A stretch of 64,000 bases of DNA from Sacculina carcini (GCA_916048095.2 OU696584.1:6132204-6196203); one strand, 5' to 3'. Positions 1 to 12,888 are shown, counted from the first letter of the stretch. Notes: generated from the letters alone by a model not told the origin. Numbers and translations are program-made.

Positions 1-74
1 ATGAACGTACATTTTACACTCGACATATAAGCTTTGGCATTCGACGAAAGAGAGCATCCGCCTATCACCCGATG

Positions 75-1308
75 TTATTCTTCCACTCGTTCCAATCCAA
101 CAACGCACACCGTCCCATCTGACTGGCTCTGAACATTCATCCGATAGATGTCGCCACCGTCGGTGGAGGGGTTCGCTAGCAATTCGCTGATCAGTCGTTG
201 AATGGCCGTCAGCGCGACAACACTGTCGGCCGGCTGCAGACAGCTGGCCGTGTCGAGAACGGCGTTGACCGAGCGCCATTCAACGGACGTCGGCTCGCTG
301 TCGTCGTTACTAATTGCACCGACAGATGGCGCCCGGTTCCCGCCGCGGCACCGCACAATAACGGGCACACACAGTGACAGAGCCATGCGCGAGTCGCAGC
401 CGGGACACACGGCGATCGGTCGCTGCTGTGGCCGTCGCACGCGCAACAGTCGCTCAACGCCGTCGCCGGCCACGCTCAGTGAGCATGTGTTGCACAACGC
501 ACGCGCAGCCGTCGTCCACAAGCCGTCCGTCTCACCGCTAGTGCCGGTCAACGCAGACAGACATACACGACCCGTAATGACGTCACTGCTGCTGACGTCA
601 TCGATGATGGTTTGACCGGCAGTGACGTCATCGTTGGCGGCAGTAGCTTCAGCAAACTGACACACACACGTTTTTGAGCAAAGTTTTGGCAAGGGCGAAT
701 AGGATAGACCTGGTCAGATAGTTTGGAATGAGAGATTGAAGGGGACACAATAAAACCATTAGACAGATCAGACGGGTTAGGGGTATAAAAACCACATTTT
801 CCCGAGTAAGTGTATTGATAGTTGGAATATTCTGGAAAAGGATGTAGTGGAATCAAGCAGCATTGGTCGATTTAAGCATAGACTCGACACAAAAGTGGGT
901 TTGGAGACAGGACAGTCTGAACCTTGTTCATGGTTCAGCCAGCCTTACAAGACCGAACAGGAGATGTCAAAATTGCATGTATTTTGTTTCAGTGACCTAC
1001 ATACTAATGCTTACTGTAGAACACGTGGCGCCCCCTCATAGAATCAGCTTAAACTAAAGAGAAAACCCCACGAACGGATTCGAACCGCCGACCTTTGAAT
1101 TGCTAAGCTGACATGCTACCACTAGACCACTGAGTACACGCACCAGTATGATCTAAATCCAGCAATAAGTTCACGAACGATAACAATTAAACACACATAC
1201 ACATAGTAGTACATAACAGATGCATAAATGATGATCTACCTGAGTTGACGACGTTGAGATAGTGGTTTCAATGGCGGCAGGGGTCAAACACATGGACTCC
1301 TGCTGTGT

Positions 1309-1347
<39 letters not shown>

Positions 1348-3389
1348 ACATACACACACACACACATACACGCACAATGGTCCATTGAAAGCTTTCACCA
1401 GAAGCGGAAAAAATAGAAGCGGAGAAAAAATACGATTGCGACAATTAAAACATTGATATTACATTGGGTGTGGGCTTTCATTTTGCTCAAACAAATCTGA
1501 CCATAAACAAAGAGTAATCTAATGATGGCAAAATTATACGAATGACAAAAAAGAATGTAGATAACTTTCGAAACGCTCATTGCACAACGAATTTCTTCTG
1601 CACAATATAGAATATACAATATAGATTGCGTGCGCGTTCTGTGGATCACATCAAGAACTAAGAGAGAAAATATTGAGATAAAAGCATAGGGAAACAAATT
1701 CATTCTTAAAATAACACAACTTGAGGCGACCAACTACAGATCACTACAGACCTTCCTTTTGATCTAAACAATACTACTAATAATGATAATGGTGGTGGTC
1801 TGCCCACCGCTCGCGCCGGTGCAGGAGAGAGTGACGGAGTGACACACTCGGAGACAGAGGGAGGGGGTGAGCAGGCGGCGCTGGTGTCGGAACATTGAGA
1901 CATAGCCGGAGGCAGTGATTCACCGTGAAACGGATAACATGACAGTGCTGCACGCTCCATCTAACACACACATGCACACAAAGTCAAAATGAAGGGTTTT
2001 TTTTTAGCTAATACAGTGGTTCTTGAGCTTTTTCAGTGTTTGCTTGCCTTTCAAATGAGCAGTCAGTTATCGCACAACCTGCATTTTTGATAGCGATTTA
2101 TGTGAAATAGAAAAATACAAACGATGAAATAACCAAACCTTATTCAGTACTCATTCAAACAGCTTAAATTTACTATACGTATGCTTAAAATATTTTCCAG
2201 GAAAGATATAAAGCATAGATAAAATATATACTTTCATGAATCATTCATGGAAGACCCGGTACCCCTCAGGAGCCAGGCTCACACACCCGGTTACAAGCCC
2301 CTGAGCTAATAGGTCCGATATATCTGGTTCTGTGTGTGTGTGTGTGTGTGTAAACAAGATACCTGAGTATCGATACTTGGAGAATGTTGAATGATGGCGT
2401 TGGCTTCACCAATTGCTGAGGCGTGTGAGTCTGGAGAATGCAAGAGACCCGCGTTGAGCACATCAACCTCACTGACGTCATCAATGACGTCATCAACGGC
2501 GTCATCAATAGTGTCCATCGTTGGCTGCTGCGTCTGACTGCTGCCGTTTGCATTGGTGGCCGTCAGAAATTGCCGGATGTCCTCAATCGACTCGGACACA
2601 TTGACAGAGCTGTGGCAGTCACGAGCATTCAGTCCGCCACTAACATTTGCCTGTATCTCCGTCTGACCATCACTAGAACGTGCCCGCTTCTTGTTGGGCG
2701 TAGGTTCGGCCCTCACTGATGATGTTGCTGTTGCAGTATGGTCTCTCAGCTTGATTCTCTTCACGGCCACCACGGCGCCATCACACGCTTCATCATCATC
2801 ATCATCAAGGCCGCCTGCCAGCCTATCATCGTCATCATCTGTCGACAGCTCCAGACTAACTGTTGAACACATGGTCATATCCGTGACCGCCACTGCCGCC
2901 GCCGGCGAGCCGCTGTCACAACATGTGGTCGAGTCGACGGTGGCTGCATGATTGAAAGCAACGTCGGCGGCGGCGGCGGCGGCGGCTTCTTTCTTGACGG
3001 CCGTCCACCACGCTCGCAGCCAGTGCACGCGCAGCTGCTCTCCGGCGGTCAGCTGCAGCGGTCGTCGTCGTCGCTGCTCCTCGAGCTGATTGTCGAGGTC
3101 GGCGCCCGGCCGGCCGCTGAACACGCTCAACTGCGCCATGTGAAATACACGACCTGTCACGCGGTCGCCGTAGCGCTCCAGCTTGACGTGACGCACGCGC
3201 ACCACGCTGCCGATCAGAGCTGACTGTTGCGACGACGGCGGCGGCTCGGTGGCAAGCAGTGGCTCACTCTCGGCCGCTGAGCACACAAGCACCACCAGGA
3301 AGCTGTCGCGATGGTGCGCCACGTCTCTAGCAGCACCGCCGCCGCCACAACTGCTACTTGTAATGCTGTTGCTGCTGTTCTCGCACCAA

Positions 3390-3473
<84 letters not shown>

Positions 3474-3542
3474 CACACACATTATTACATTACATTAAGA
3501 CATTCATATCGCGCTTTTCACCCGAGGGTCTCAAAAGCGCTC

Positions 3543-3573
<31 letters not shown>

Positions 3574-5861
3574 AGCACAAGAGTCATACACATACACAAT
3601 CATGAACACAGACGCTCACCTATATACACACACACACACACACAAGTACACACACTATAGTACATATACGCACAAACACAAACGTACACACACGTTTACA
3701 CACACACACACACACACATACACACAAATACACATTCACACAAACATACACGCACACAGAAACACACACATTCACACAAACATACACGCACACAGACACA
3801 CACACATCCACAAACACACGCACACACACACACACAGATTCACACCCCCATCCACACAGATACATACATAGACATACACAGGCCCACACACACACACACA
3901 CACACAGAAAGAGAGAGATACACACACACACATACACACACAAAATGTGCACACATGTAAATGACACCGATAACACGAGAGCACTAGGAACTCTACGTGC
4001 TTGGCTTGATTTAACATTCGTGTAAACGAATTTCATTGGCCCAGTCGGCTGTGTTGGCGTGCTGACAAACAACTAATAGCCAAGAAACAACAACAAACAT
4101 CTGCCAAACAACAGCCTTCAACAAGACTGTCATGCCACGGTTAAACCAGGCTCTGTGTCTGTACGCGTGTGTTTATGTGTGTGTGTGCGTGTGTGTGTGT
4201 GTGTATGTGCGAATGTACGCATGTATGTATGAATGCACGCATGTATGTGTGTGTCTGTGTGTGTATGTGCGAATGTATGGATGTGTGTCTGTGTGTTTCT
4301 TTGTTGAATTTTCTCAGCTTCTCCTGAGCGAGGCCAACCCCATCAGTAAGCGTAAGTTCAGGCTACATTGAACCACTGTGTACATGTGTACTTGGGTATA
4401 TACGTGTATATGTGTGTGTTTCTATGTGTATATATGTGTGTGTTTCTATGTGTATATATGTGTGTGTTTCTATGTGTATATATGTGTGTGTGTACTCGTG
4501 TATGTGTATATGTGTGTGTGTGTGTGTGTTTGTGTGTTTATATGTGTGTATATGAGTGTGTGTGTATGTGTGTGTACTCGTGTATGTGTATATATATATG
4601 TGTGTGTGTCTGTGTGTTTATATGTGTGTATCTGAGTGTGTGTGTATTCGTGTACATGTATATATGTGTATTTGTATCTGTATGGGTGTATGCATGTGTA
4701 TATATGTGTGTGTGTATGCTGAACGTACGCTGACTGCGACGGCACATGCGACGGATCGCACAGCAGCAGCGCCGGCCGGCCGGCGGCTCGCGTGCGCACC
4801 ACGCCAGACGCCACGGCCATCACGTGTACACGTGCCGCGTCGCACGTGCCCGTCAGCAGCTGGCGCACGCTCGTGTAGTGCACGTGGCCGACGGACGGTT
4901 CACGTGCCGCCAGCTGCGTCGACGACAGGCCGGCAAACTGATGCTGCGCCGCCGTACCGTCCACTTCGGCCGCCGGACGAGGCTGAGATGAAGCGTCACT
5001 GCCGGCGACAGCGCTGGCCGACGACAAGCGAGCGTCAGTATTGGCACTGGAGACAGCTGCCGCTTCTGCATCGGCTTCAGCGGCGCAGGCACGCTCCGGC
5101 GAAGACGTCGAAGATCGAACGCCGCCGACGGCAGCCGGTGACGTCGTTATTGCCGGAGCCGCCGCCGCCGCCGCCGCCGCCGCTCTGCTCGACGGATGCC
5201 GCTCGCACTTGATGCCCGCTGCCACCTCCAAATGATAGACAATGACACGCGCCGTCGCCGCCGCTGTCGTGTCGCGGGCAATGTCAGGCGCGACCGGGCC
5301 GACACAGCCGATGTGCAGCGACACGCCCAGCAAGCCGTCGACGAGCTCCGGCGGGCAAGAGTGCCAGAGACGCGCGCCACCGCCTCGTATGGCCATCACA
5401 CAGTCGGCGCTCACCGCAGAGGCCAGCACGCGCGCCCATCGTCGACCGTGGAAGACACAGCGCAGCAGAGGCCGGTCGCTGGCGTCCACCGTCGTTGCAA
5501 CGGGCGCAAACAAAACGACGCGCAGCTGGGCCGGCGCCGTGGTGTTGTGCGGCGATTGTGGTGGTGGTGGCGGCGGCGGCAGCACGCGCTCAACACGCGC
5601 CAGCAGCCAGCGGCAGGAGAGCAGCCGCTGCCATCGCTCCGGCTGACAGCAGCTGGCCAGGCGACCAATGTGCACCACGTGCCGGCGTCGTTCGCTGTCG
5701 ACGGAGCCGCCGGGACGGCCGGAAGATGAGCGCGCCGGCGAGGGCGGTACACACGCTTGCCAGCAGCACACACAGCGCACAAGCAGCTCGGCATCTTCGG
5801 GGTCCCGAGCGCCGTCCACGTGATTGCTGCGATTCATCTGGCAGAGCATTACGCATATCAT
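75..5861 (-). CDS. POT1-like telomeric single-strand DNA-binding protein (3-exon model)
   Basis: Proposed exons are 5861-4753, 3326-2363 and 656-75; phases agree (2, then 0), giving about 880 residues. The end of exon 1 ([12 protein letters not shown]...LLLCDP) and the start of exon 2 ([10 protein letters not shown]...[12 protein letters not shown]) follow the order of the first OB fold of POT1, which binds the telomeric G-rich overhang in the nucleus. Exon 2 then becomes an Ala-rich, acidic and Lys/Arg-rich linker with a likely nuclear signal (NKKRAR). Exon 3 holds a CNTC...CPGC pair, like the zinc-ribbon OB fold near the POT1 C-terminus. Upstream of the first OB fold lie about 250 extra residues that may form another OB fold. 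No clear OB2 was found. In-frame ATGs lie at 5861 and 5837. Introns are rich in CA/TG. Family recognition is from memory of human POT1; the three exons could still belong to more than one gene. Confidence 0.5.
1063..1140 (-). repeat. degenerate tRNA-derived sequence (SINE head or tRNA relic)
   Basis: On the minus strand the A-box-like stretch (AGTGGTCTAGTGGTAGCA) and the B box (GGTTCGAATCC) are about 30 bases apart, as in a tRNA. The anticodon stem and acceptor stem do not pair, so this is not a working tRNA. It lies in intron 2 of the POT1-like gene. Little beyond the tRNA-like part can be assigned. Confidence 0.5.
1309..1374. repeat. (CA)n microsatellite
   Basis: Interrupted CA dinucleotide run with a few TACACA variants, inside intron 2 of the POT1-like gene. 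The rest of this intron (657-2362) is AT-rich apart from the tRNA-like sequence and a short (TG)n at 2333-2351 beside the exon 2 donor. Confidence 0.9.
3392..3480. repeat. (CA)n microsatellite before the POT1-like exon 2 acceptor
   Basis: Almost pure CA run of about 88 bases. Read in the direction of the gene it is (TG)n and lies about 65 bases before the proposed 3' splice site at 3326. Confidence 0.9.
3481..3545 (-). mobile_element. 3' tail fragment of a LINE (L2/CR1-like)
   Basis: On the minus strand the sequence reads GAGAGCGCTTTTGAGACCC, then AAAAGCGC, and ends in ATGTAATGTAAT repeats. A paired GCGCTTT stem followed by short TGTAA repeats is typical of L2-like LINE 3' ends. Only the tail is present; it sits between CA repeats in intron 1 of the POT1-like gene. 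Confidence 0.45.
3546..3955. repeat. CA-rich degenerate microsatellite tract
   Basis: About 400 bases of imperfect CACA with TACA, AAACACA and CATTCACA variants; ACACACAAACATACACG-like blocks recur at about 3740-3790. Long Thr/His open frames here are products of the repeat. Confidence 0.9.
4160..4720. repeat. TG-rich tract with a 24-bp minisatellite
   Basis: Degenerate (TG)n with TATG variants. Between about 4408 and 4486 a 24-base unit containing TTTCTATGTGTATATATG is repeated at least three times with almost no change. In the direction of the POT1-like gene this reads as CA-rich and sits just after the exon 1 donor. Confidence 0.85.
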
Positions 5862-8448
5862 AATTTTGTTTGTTGTCACCTCAATTTCGTTTGCCGTATG
5901 GACAGAAGCTGACAATGGATGAAAATGTTGATCAAGGTTTCAAATCAGCGCGAACGTATATGGGAACCGACGAGCCTTCGATTCTCTCACGGGAACTTTT
6001 CGAGCACGTCGCAGGAAAAGATATTTGTCATTGTGCATTGTGCATAGACATGCTATTTTGGAGTGTACATACTGAAAATACCTAAAAAATGTTTAAATTA
6101 TGCCTGAATTTTTTTAACTTTAATTCATCAATGTGTTCTGAGATTAATATTCGTTCTCGTTGATAGATTAATATTCGTTCTCACACAAATATTAATAATA
6201 TTATACATTCTCACACAAGCATACTCGATGAAAATATAATTTAAAACGTACCTTACCATAACGCAGTAAACATTCAATATTTTTTCACTGGTGGTTAAGC
6301 GAACAGAAATGTTTCCACTGAGCAAACGCTAATCGAAAGCAAAATTCAAAACAAAATTCAACAATACCACCACGCGCCGATTGAGCGGGAGTATACGCCG
6401 CATACGCATACACCGCTAAGCTAAAACTTTCTATGGATTGGTCAATAAAATCACTGTTCAAAGCTGAATTTCAATTTCAGGTTCAATTTGATTTTAAATT
6501 TCAGTTAGAACCCTTTGTAAGCCAATGCGCTCCTCTAATTAAATTCGATTAAATCAATATGCGAGATTTTGACTAGATCTCGCCAATTGTCGAAAATCGT
6601 CGGGAAAATCGAAAAAAATCATAGACGAAAGTGCGTTCGTGCAATCCGGCAAATAAATAAGAGAATCGCCGAAACTCAGCCAAAAATGTCCCAACATTTA
6701 TTTTCTAGATCATACTCGTTTCATACTGTTCAATCGCAACTATTTCATACAACGCAGTACACCATGGATCAACTGAACAAAGACTCTTCACATCATACCT
6801 AAACGCCAATATCTATACGAAAATTACACGAAAGAGGAATCAACCCACAAAAACATAAAATGGCCCAAAAATTCGCCTTTCAGGTTCACGAAGACAACAC
6901 ACAAACACATTCATACACACAAGATGTTCATAAACTGTGAGGTTAAAATGGAAGACTTGAGTTGATATCACGTTAAACAAAGAACAGCAGATATATTGTG
7001 GCACATACAAACTGGCAATCACCTGATACATCATCACCTGCACGGCGCAAACAACACACAAACTACATAAACTTGGACAAGACTATATAACAAAAAAACG
7101 TGACAGCACGCACTTCGGTAGCAACATAAAACTTGAACAGCGTCATGGCAAAATGAATACGGATGGGGACCGCGTAGAAGACGGAGACAGCGTAACTACA
7201 AGAACACGTGCTATAGCATTAGTGTCGCTTCAGCACGCCAGTAAACGCGTGCCAAAAACACACAAGCTCTCAGTCATAAACTCACTCAGTTATCCAATTG
7301 TCAGCAGTTATCGTATAATTGCATCGCTCTATTTTATTATCAATGTCCTGCACTCAAGATGTCTGCATATTACAAACACATTTCTACCACTCGAGAAAGG
7401 CTGACTAGATCTGCGTGTTTCCCACTTATTAATGAGCCAACTTTTGGTTTTATTTAACAATACTGAGAAATCTAATAGATTCATTTGTTGCACCAATTTA
7501 AATGTCAGCAAGTGATCAGAAACGAAAATAGACAAATTCGCATTGATTAATTGGCAGACGCAATCGCATTGACAAATTAAGTTTATAAAATAAGCTTATA
7601 ATTGACATATTTATGTTATGTAATTATAAAAATATAATTGACAAATTTATATCATGTAAATAATGACAGAATTGTAATAAATGAAATGAAAAAATTAAGT
7701 TCGCCACTTGGTAACTGCTTCATTCGCCACTAGTGAGGAGTTCCGCACATATTACGCCTCACTGGACTAGATCGACAAAACCGACAGACACCACAAAAAA
7801 CAATAAACAATACAATTTAATGAAAATGTAAAAATAAGCTCCATTGTGTTCAAAATAGAAAAAACTTCAAAATTTACACGCAAAATATTGTGCGTCGAAA
7901 ATCATAAATCAACCTGCAATGATTGCACTGAATATAACGCTAGTTGTGTTAATCACTATGCTGCAGTCTTGACGTGCTCTACTATTGTAGAGCAAACGTT
8001 ATTTGAGCGTAAAAATTACACGCAGCACATGCATGAAATGATACTAGAATAATGCTAGACTGTATATACAAATGTTCAACACAACTCAACACGTAACACA
8101 AACAAGCCAACACACACACACACACACACACGCAAACACACTCACTTAATGCTAGTGTAAATAAAATACAAAATCAAACCAATGCTAGAATAGAAAGCCC
8201 TTAACTGAGGTACATGGGTACATAGACTTGTTACCACTAAACTACGCTCAAATAATCACAAACACCCACCCAATGTTCATAGTGACCAAACAAGCAACGT
8301 CTAAACCGCATACAAAAACACACACACAGAACACAACCCACACACACACACACATACACACAACACACACACACACATACACACACACACACCCACTCAC
8401 AGCAGTCATACAGCCAGCCAGAGAACACACGAGCCACACGCATTGTTT

Positions 8449-8501
<53 letters not shown>

Positions 8502-8505
8502 TTGT
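5862..8505. other. AT-rich intergenic stretch without a supported gene
   Basis: About 2.6 kb between the POT1-like 5' end and the tRNA-derived SINE behind sideroflexin. It is AT-rich with scattered short open frames that match nothing I recognise. A LINE-like tail (AATAAATGAAATGAAA) sits at about 7675-7692. CA runs occur at 8108-8130 and 8320-8395, and a (GT)n run lies at 8447-8492. Confidence 0.6.
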
Positions 8506-8712
8506 TGTTGTTATTGTTATTGGCGTTTTTAAGCGCGCACCAGCCAGTTGAGAATATATGTCGCGCCCCACTGTGCGCCAATCTACAGTGGTGACTCCCG
8601 CGGTAGACTCAAGCGGAGGTGTTGATAAACGAACCCCGGCCAGGATTCGAACCGCGAACCTCTGACACACGAGAGTTCCGCCAGCCTAACCACTGAGCTA
8701 CTCGGCAGCTTG
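8506..8712 (-). mobile_element. tRNA-derived SINE with AAC-repeat tail
   Basis: The minus strand begins with a tRNA-like head: an A box in GAGTAGCTCAGTGGTTAGGC near 8700 and a B box GGTTCGAATCC near 8650. About 120 unrelated bases follow, then a tail of AACAAC repeats near 8508. This order (Pol III promoter head, body, short repeat tail) is that of a SINE. The head does not fold into a complete tRNA. It lies directly behind the sideroflexin gene. Confidence 0.65.
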
Positions 8713-8812
8713 TAAGAGAGAGTGAGTATGTGTGTGAATGTCTGAGTGAGTGTATGTATGAGTATGTATGAGTGTGTATGAGTGTGTACGTGTGCGTGTG
8801 TGCGGCCGCCGC

Positions 8813-11558
8813 TCACAGACCCTTGTTGAAGTAAACTTGCGCGGGCAGCTGCTGCTGTTGTTGCTGTGACAGCTGCTGAACCAGCTGCGCGTGCACCAGC
8901 GGCTCGTGGCGCTCCAGTGTGTCCACATCGACGGCGGCCGTCTGACAGAACAGCGCACAGCCGAGCGGCACGCTGCCCACAAGCACTGCGCCGGCGGCGG
9001 TCGTCTGCAGTGGCACGTGCAGCCAGCGACGGCCGACGTACCAGGCGCGCCGCTCCAGCCGGCGCACCAGCAGCGGCAGCAACAGCATGCCGGGCGCCAC
9101 GATCACACACCGACCGGCAACCACCTGCCCACACACCCACCCACCCACACACACACAACAACCGGCTGGATTTGAGACAAAGACAGACAGAGAGAGAGAG
9201 AGCGATAGGATAGAAACAAGCATAGAGAGAGAGAAAGACTCACTAGAGAGACAGAGAAAGAGAACAACTCAATAGACAGAGATAGACAGAGAGAGAGAGA
9301 GCGATTGGACAGAAACAGGCAGAGAGAGAGATAGAAAGACTCACTAGAGAGACAGAGAAAGAGAACAACTCAATAGGCAGAGATAGACAGAGGAAAGAGC
9401 GAGAAAGACTCAATAGACAGAGACAAGCAGAGAGAGAGAAAGAGAGCAGCTCAATAGTTCAGCAGCCTTCAGCGACAGTCGCCTGTAGAAATACAGGTGT
9501 AATATGATATTAAGGCATACATTATTCGAGAGCAAAGCAACAGCAACAATATCGAGAGCCGTGGCGGCGGCGGTACAGCAGCAGAAGCGGGTGAAAGAGG
9601 TGACAGTTCAATGACCTGCGATATGGCGACGACGGCGGCGACGCGCGACTGTGTGTCCAGCGGTCGGCCGTCGCTGGTGCGCAGCGGCAGGCCCTGGTCC
9701 AGCTCCGTCTGACGCATCAGCGGCACGTTGACAAAGTTGGCCGCCAGCACGGCGACCAGCGGCACAAACCGCTGCAACACCGGCGGCCCCACCTTCAGCA
9801 GACGCTTCAACGCGCCGGCAGTCAGCATGGCGCAGCCGGTCGCCGACAAATAGGCAGTGGCCAGCTGGCGGCGCGACAACGCAGCACCGGCGCCGGCGTT
9901 GGTCAGGTTGACGAACGCGTTGAACGACTGGTTGGCCCACTGCCAGAACAGTACGGCCGGCGTGCTGCGATAGAACGCCGTCATCGCGCCGATCAGCGCC
10001 ATACCGCCCGGCACCTGACCGTGTACACACACACACACATACACAAACAAACAAACAACGCGTTAAGTAAGAACACATTGGGTGCCTAAGGCATAATCTC
10101 TATCAAGTCGATGCTGGACAAGAGTGGAAGTAGAGACAGGACGGCTTGAGCTATGCCCATCTCCCGTATATTCAACTGGAGCATTACACATATATACACA
10201 ACACGCTCATAGACTGCAGCCGCCGCCGCTTTGAAAGTCGTCGTCCTAGTCGCTATATGAGGTCTGTATGCGTCTCTAGTCGTGCGTGTGAGTCTCATGG
10301 GATATGTGAACAAGTGGATGGTGTACTGGCGTGAACAGTGAATAAGAAATACACCCAACATGCGTCCAGAATCACACGCACACACACATATGCCAACATT
10401 TACACAGCCACATACACGCGACTGGCGTTTTTTCAAGACAAAATGAAAAAGAATGAGCAATTGATACCACAACGACAAGAGCAAACAGACAAACACGCCT
10501 ATGAGCATATGCGGAAAAGCCCGTCTGGCAACTCATCGATGAACAAATTGAAATGGCAAGCGCGAGAACGCTATAAGTTGCATAGCTGCAATCCCATGTA
10601 CTTTGATAATCACAAGCCAGAGAGAGAGAGAGAGAAGAGCAATCAGCCCAGAAAACAAAACGCGTGTGGTGCGCCCCGTGTAACTGCATCTCGCGCCACC
10701 TGGTGGTACTAGCTAGAAACGCAGTTCTCTCTACAGTCATGTGTATGTCTGTGTGCCGTTAGTCCGTCATTGTGTGTGTGTGTGTTTGAACGTGTGTGTG
10801 TGTTGGTCTGTACTTGTGTCTTACTCAACGAGTTTTGTAAGCACAAATACAGTCGGTCCATAGAACACACACAATGTCAACTTGTGTTATTCCGTGGCTG
10901 CCCCAACCGCCACAAGTGTTGGGAGTTAGCTCGCAAAATGCTGCGTACGCCCCTGCGCAGACTGAGCGTTGACCTGTGAAGGTCATGCGTATGTTGACTG
11001 TGTGGTGATGTATGCGCGTGTGTTGACCTGCGCGTGTGCGTATGGTGTATAGACTGCGTGAATGTGAAATATGTGTATGAGTGATTGTTCCAGTTCGTTA
11101 AGTTAGTCTGTGTCTGGTCTTGTGATTGAATACAACGTGTACTTTGTGATCGTCTTTCGTGCGTCGTTCCTTCGTGACAACAACAAACAACAAGCACACT
11201 GGAAATGAAAGCAGGTGCAGCGGCAAAAACGGCACAAAATTGAACTGCTCACCTGAAAGCACATGCGTCCTGGCAGCGGCTGCAGCTGACCAGTCTCGGG
11301 GTGCAGCGCGGCGGCGCACAAATGTCGCGCGCGCCACACGCGCTCCTCGTCACTGTCAGCGCTGCCAGACAGTTGCCAGTCGGCGCGCTGCAGCAGAAAC
11401 TGGCGCGCCTCGTGCACCTGGTCGTCCGAGTTGAGACACAACAGCGGATTGGTGATGGCGGCATAATGGCGCAGACGGCCCGTGAATGTCGACAAGTCCC
11501 AGCGCGAGTGTGTCAGATAGAGCCGGGCCACGGGGGCCGATGAATCAGCGTCCGACAT
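8813..11558 (-). CDS. SFXN: sideroflexin, mitochondrial serine/amino-acid carrier (3 exons)
   Basis: Exons 11558-11253, 10014-9616 and 9124-8813 join in phase 0 at both introns, giving 338 residues, close to the usual 320 or so. Sideroflexins sit in the inner mitochondrial membrane; SFXN1 and SFXN3 carry serine into mitochondria for one-carbon metabolism. Recognisable segments are RWDLSTFTGR near the N-terminus, HPETG, GRMCFQVPGGMAL across the first join, TPAVLFWQWANQSFNA, NVPLMRQTELDQG, VVAGRCVIVAPGM across the second join, and the family-typical end VYFNKGL. The classical AAPGM motif reads VAPGM here. A Gln run precedes the last residues. Both acceptors follow TG-rich DNA; intron 1 carries a MITE and intron 2 a GA-rich minisatellite. 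Which paralogue it matches best is unclear, so no number is given. Confidence 0.93.
9185..9457. repeat. GA-rich minisatellite, unit about 100 bp
   Basis: Two nearly identical units (about 9193-9291 and 9292-9392) share GACTCACTAGAGAGACAGAG and AACAACTCAATAG; a shorter, more diverged third unit follows to 9457. Located in intron 2 of sideroflexin, where it reads as a CT-rich tract on the sense strand. Confidence 0.8.
10664..10914. mobile_element. short inverted-repeat element, TGTGGTGC family, copy 1
   Basis: About 250 bases similar to copies at 12641-12888 and 33650-33895. Shared blocks are CTCGCGCCACCTGG near the start and CAGTCGGTCCA plus CCACA at the end. Ends are short inverted repeats (TGTGG/CCACA). 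This copy sits in intron 1 of sideroflexin. No coding capacity; a non-autonomous DNA transposon is the simplest reading, a SINE is possible. Confidence 0.65.
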
Positions 11559-12640
11559 AACAGCAGACGCTGGTCGCTTTACCTAGTGAGCGTTCGCATA
11601 CATTCAAAAATAAGGGCGACCACAAAACACAAACATTCTCCCATAATCTGGCGCTATTCATCAGGCTTTATTTTGTGGCACTTGGAATGTTTATGGACTA
11701 AACAGGCATAGTTTGTGGGACCTGAAGTGCGATTTACTTGGATGAATACGCACGTGCAAAAACTAAGATTTTAAACAGGACAAGTCTATTGTGACTTTTC
11801 CACAATTGGCGTTGTACACCATCACAATGCCAATATAACAGAATCACATAGGCACTCCTACAAAAATTAGAAAACAAGTGTCTTTATATCACGCAATGAA
11901 AAGTTTAGCGTATCATAGCAACCGTTCATGATAACACCAATAAGATATGCACGAGGCACACAACCCAAATGAGTCTAAACAAAATTATCATTCATGAACC
12001 AATATTTCACCAAATTGGAGCATGGTGGCAGACACAAAAAGTTGAAAATACGCCGGCTGAAAGTGACATTTTCTATACCGGCCGAAGTGGAATAATACGC
12101 CAGCTAAAGTAAAATTTTTCATACCGAAACAAATTTATTAATATACTTATGTACATATCAAGTGTACTGAAATTTTATAAATAAATAATAAATAAAAATG
12201 ACAATAAAACCGCCAGGAAATAAGCACACTACACCACAAGGACGACGTCGCCACAAAAACAGACAGGTGCGTCAGTTTACAGTATTGATTATAGTGGTTG
12301 ACAAAGTTATTTACTCTGGTACACCCACTCCTCGTTGTGCATGAACAAGTTGTATCCAGTGTCTTAAGTTTAATTGAGGATCAAATTAAAATTCTACAAA
12401 CTATAAAATTGTATGTAATTCATGCCTATGTGAAATTCATAACATATGGCTGTCAAAACATAACCTTAAAGTAGAAAAAGTAACCTAAAGTAGAAAGTTT
12501 TTCCAAACTTTATTTTCGAAGAAATTAGCATAAAAATTAACATAAAATCACCTGGAAAAAACGGAAAACTTTGACTCATTGACTGGCTTGACTTTTGACT
12601 GCATTCACTGACCCATGGACTATATTTGACTCATTAGTTT
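11559..12640. other. AT-rich intergenic DNA, nothing recognised
   Basis: Region upstream of sideroflexin. It is AT-rich, without long open frames or recognisable repeats. It should include the sideroflexin promoter, but no core element can be pointed to with confidence. Confidence 0.5.
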
Positions 12641-12888
12641 TGTGGTGCTCCACGTGTAATTGCGTCTCGCGCCACCTGGCGGTACCTGACAGAAGCGCAG
12701 TGACCTGTGCAGCCATGTGTATGTTTGTGTGTCGTGTTGCGTTTGACCATCATTGTGTTCGTGTTTGACCAATTGTATGTTTGTATGTTTGTCTGTATGT
12801 GTGACCTGTTCGTTTCGTCCTCTTGTACAGTCGGTCCAAGGAACTCGCATTGTGAATGTGGAATTCCGTGGCTTGCCTAGACCCCACA
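12641..12888. mobile_element. short inverted-repeat element, TGTGGTGC family, copy 2
   Basis: About 248 bases, starting TGTGGTGCTCCACGTGTAA and ending ACCCCACA, with the shared CTCGCGCCACCTGGCGGTAC and CAGTCGGTCCAA blocks. It lies upstream of sideroflexin and is followed by TG-rich DNA to about 13180. Confidence 0.7.

Noticed and set aside
1063-1140. Functional tRNA gene on the minus strand
   Set aside because: A and B boxes are present but anticodon and acceptor stems do not pair.
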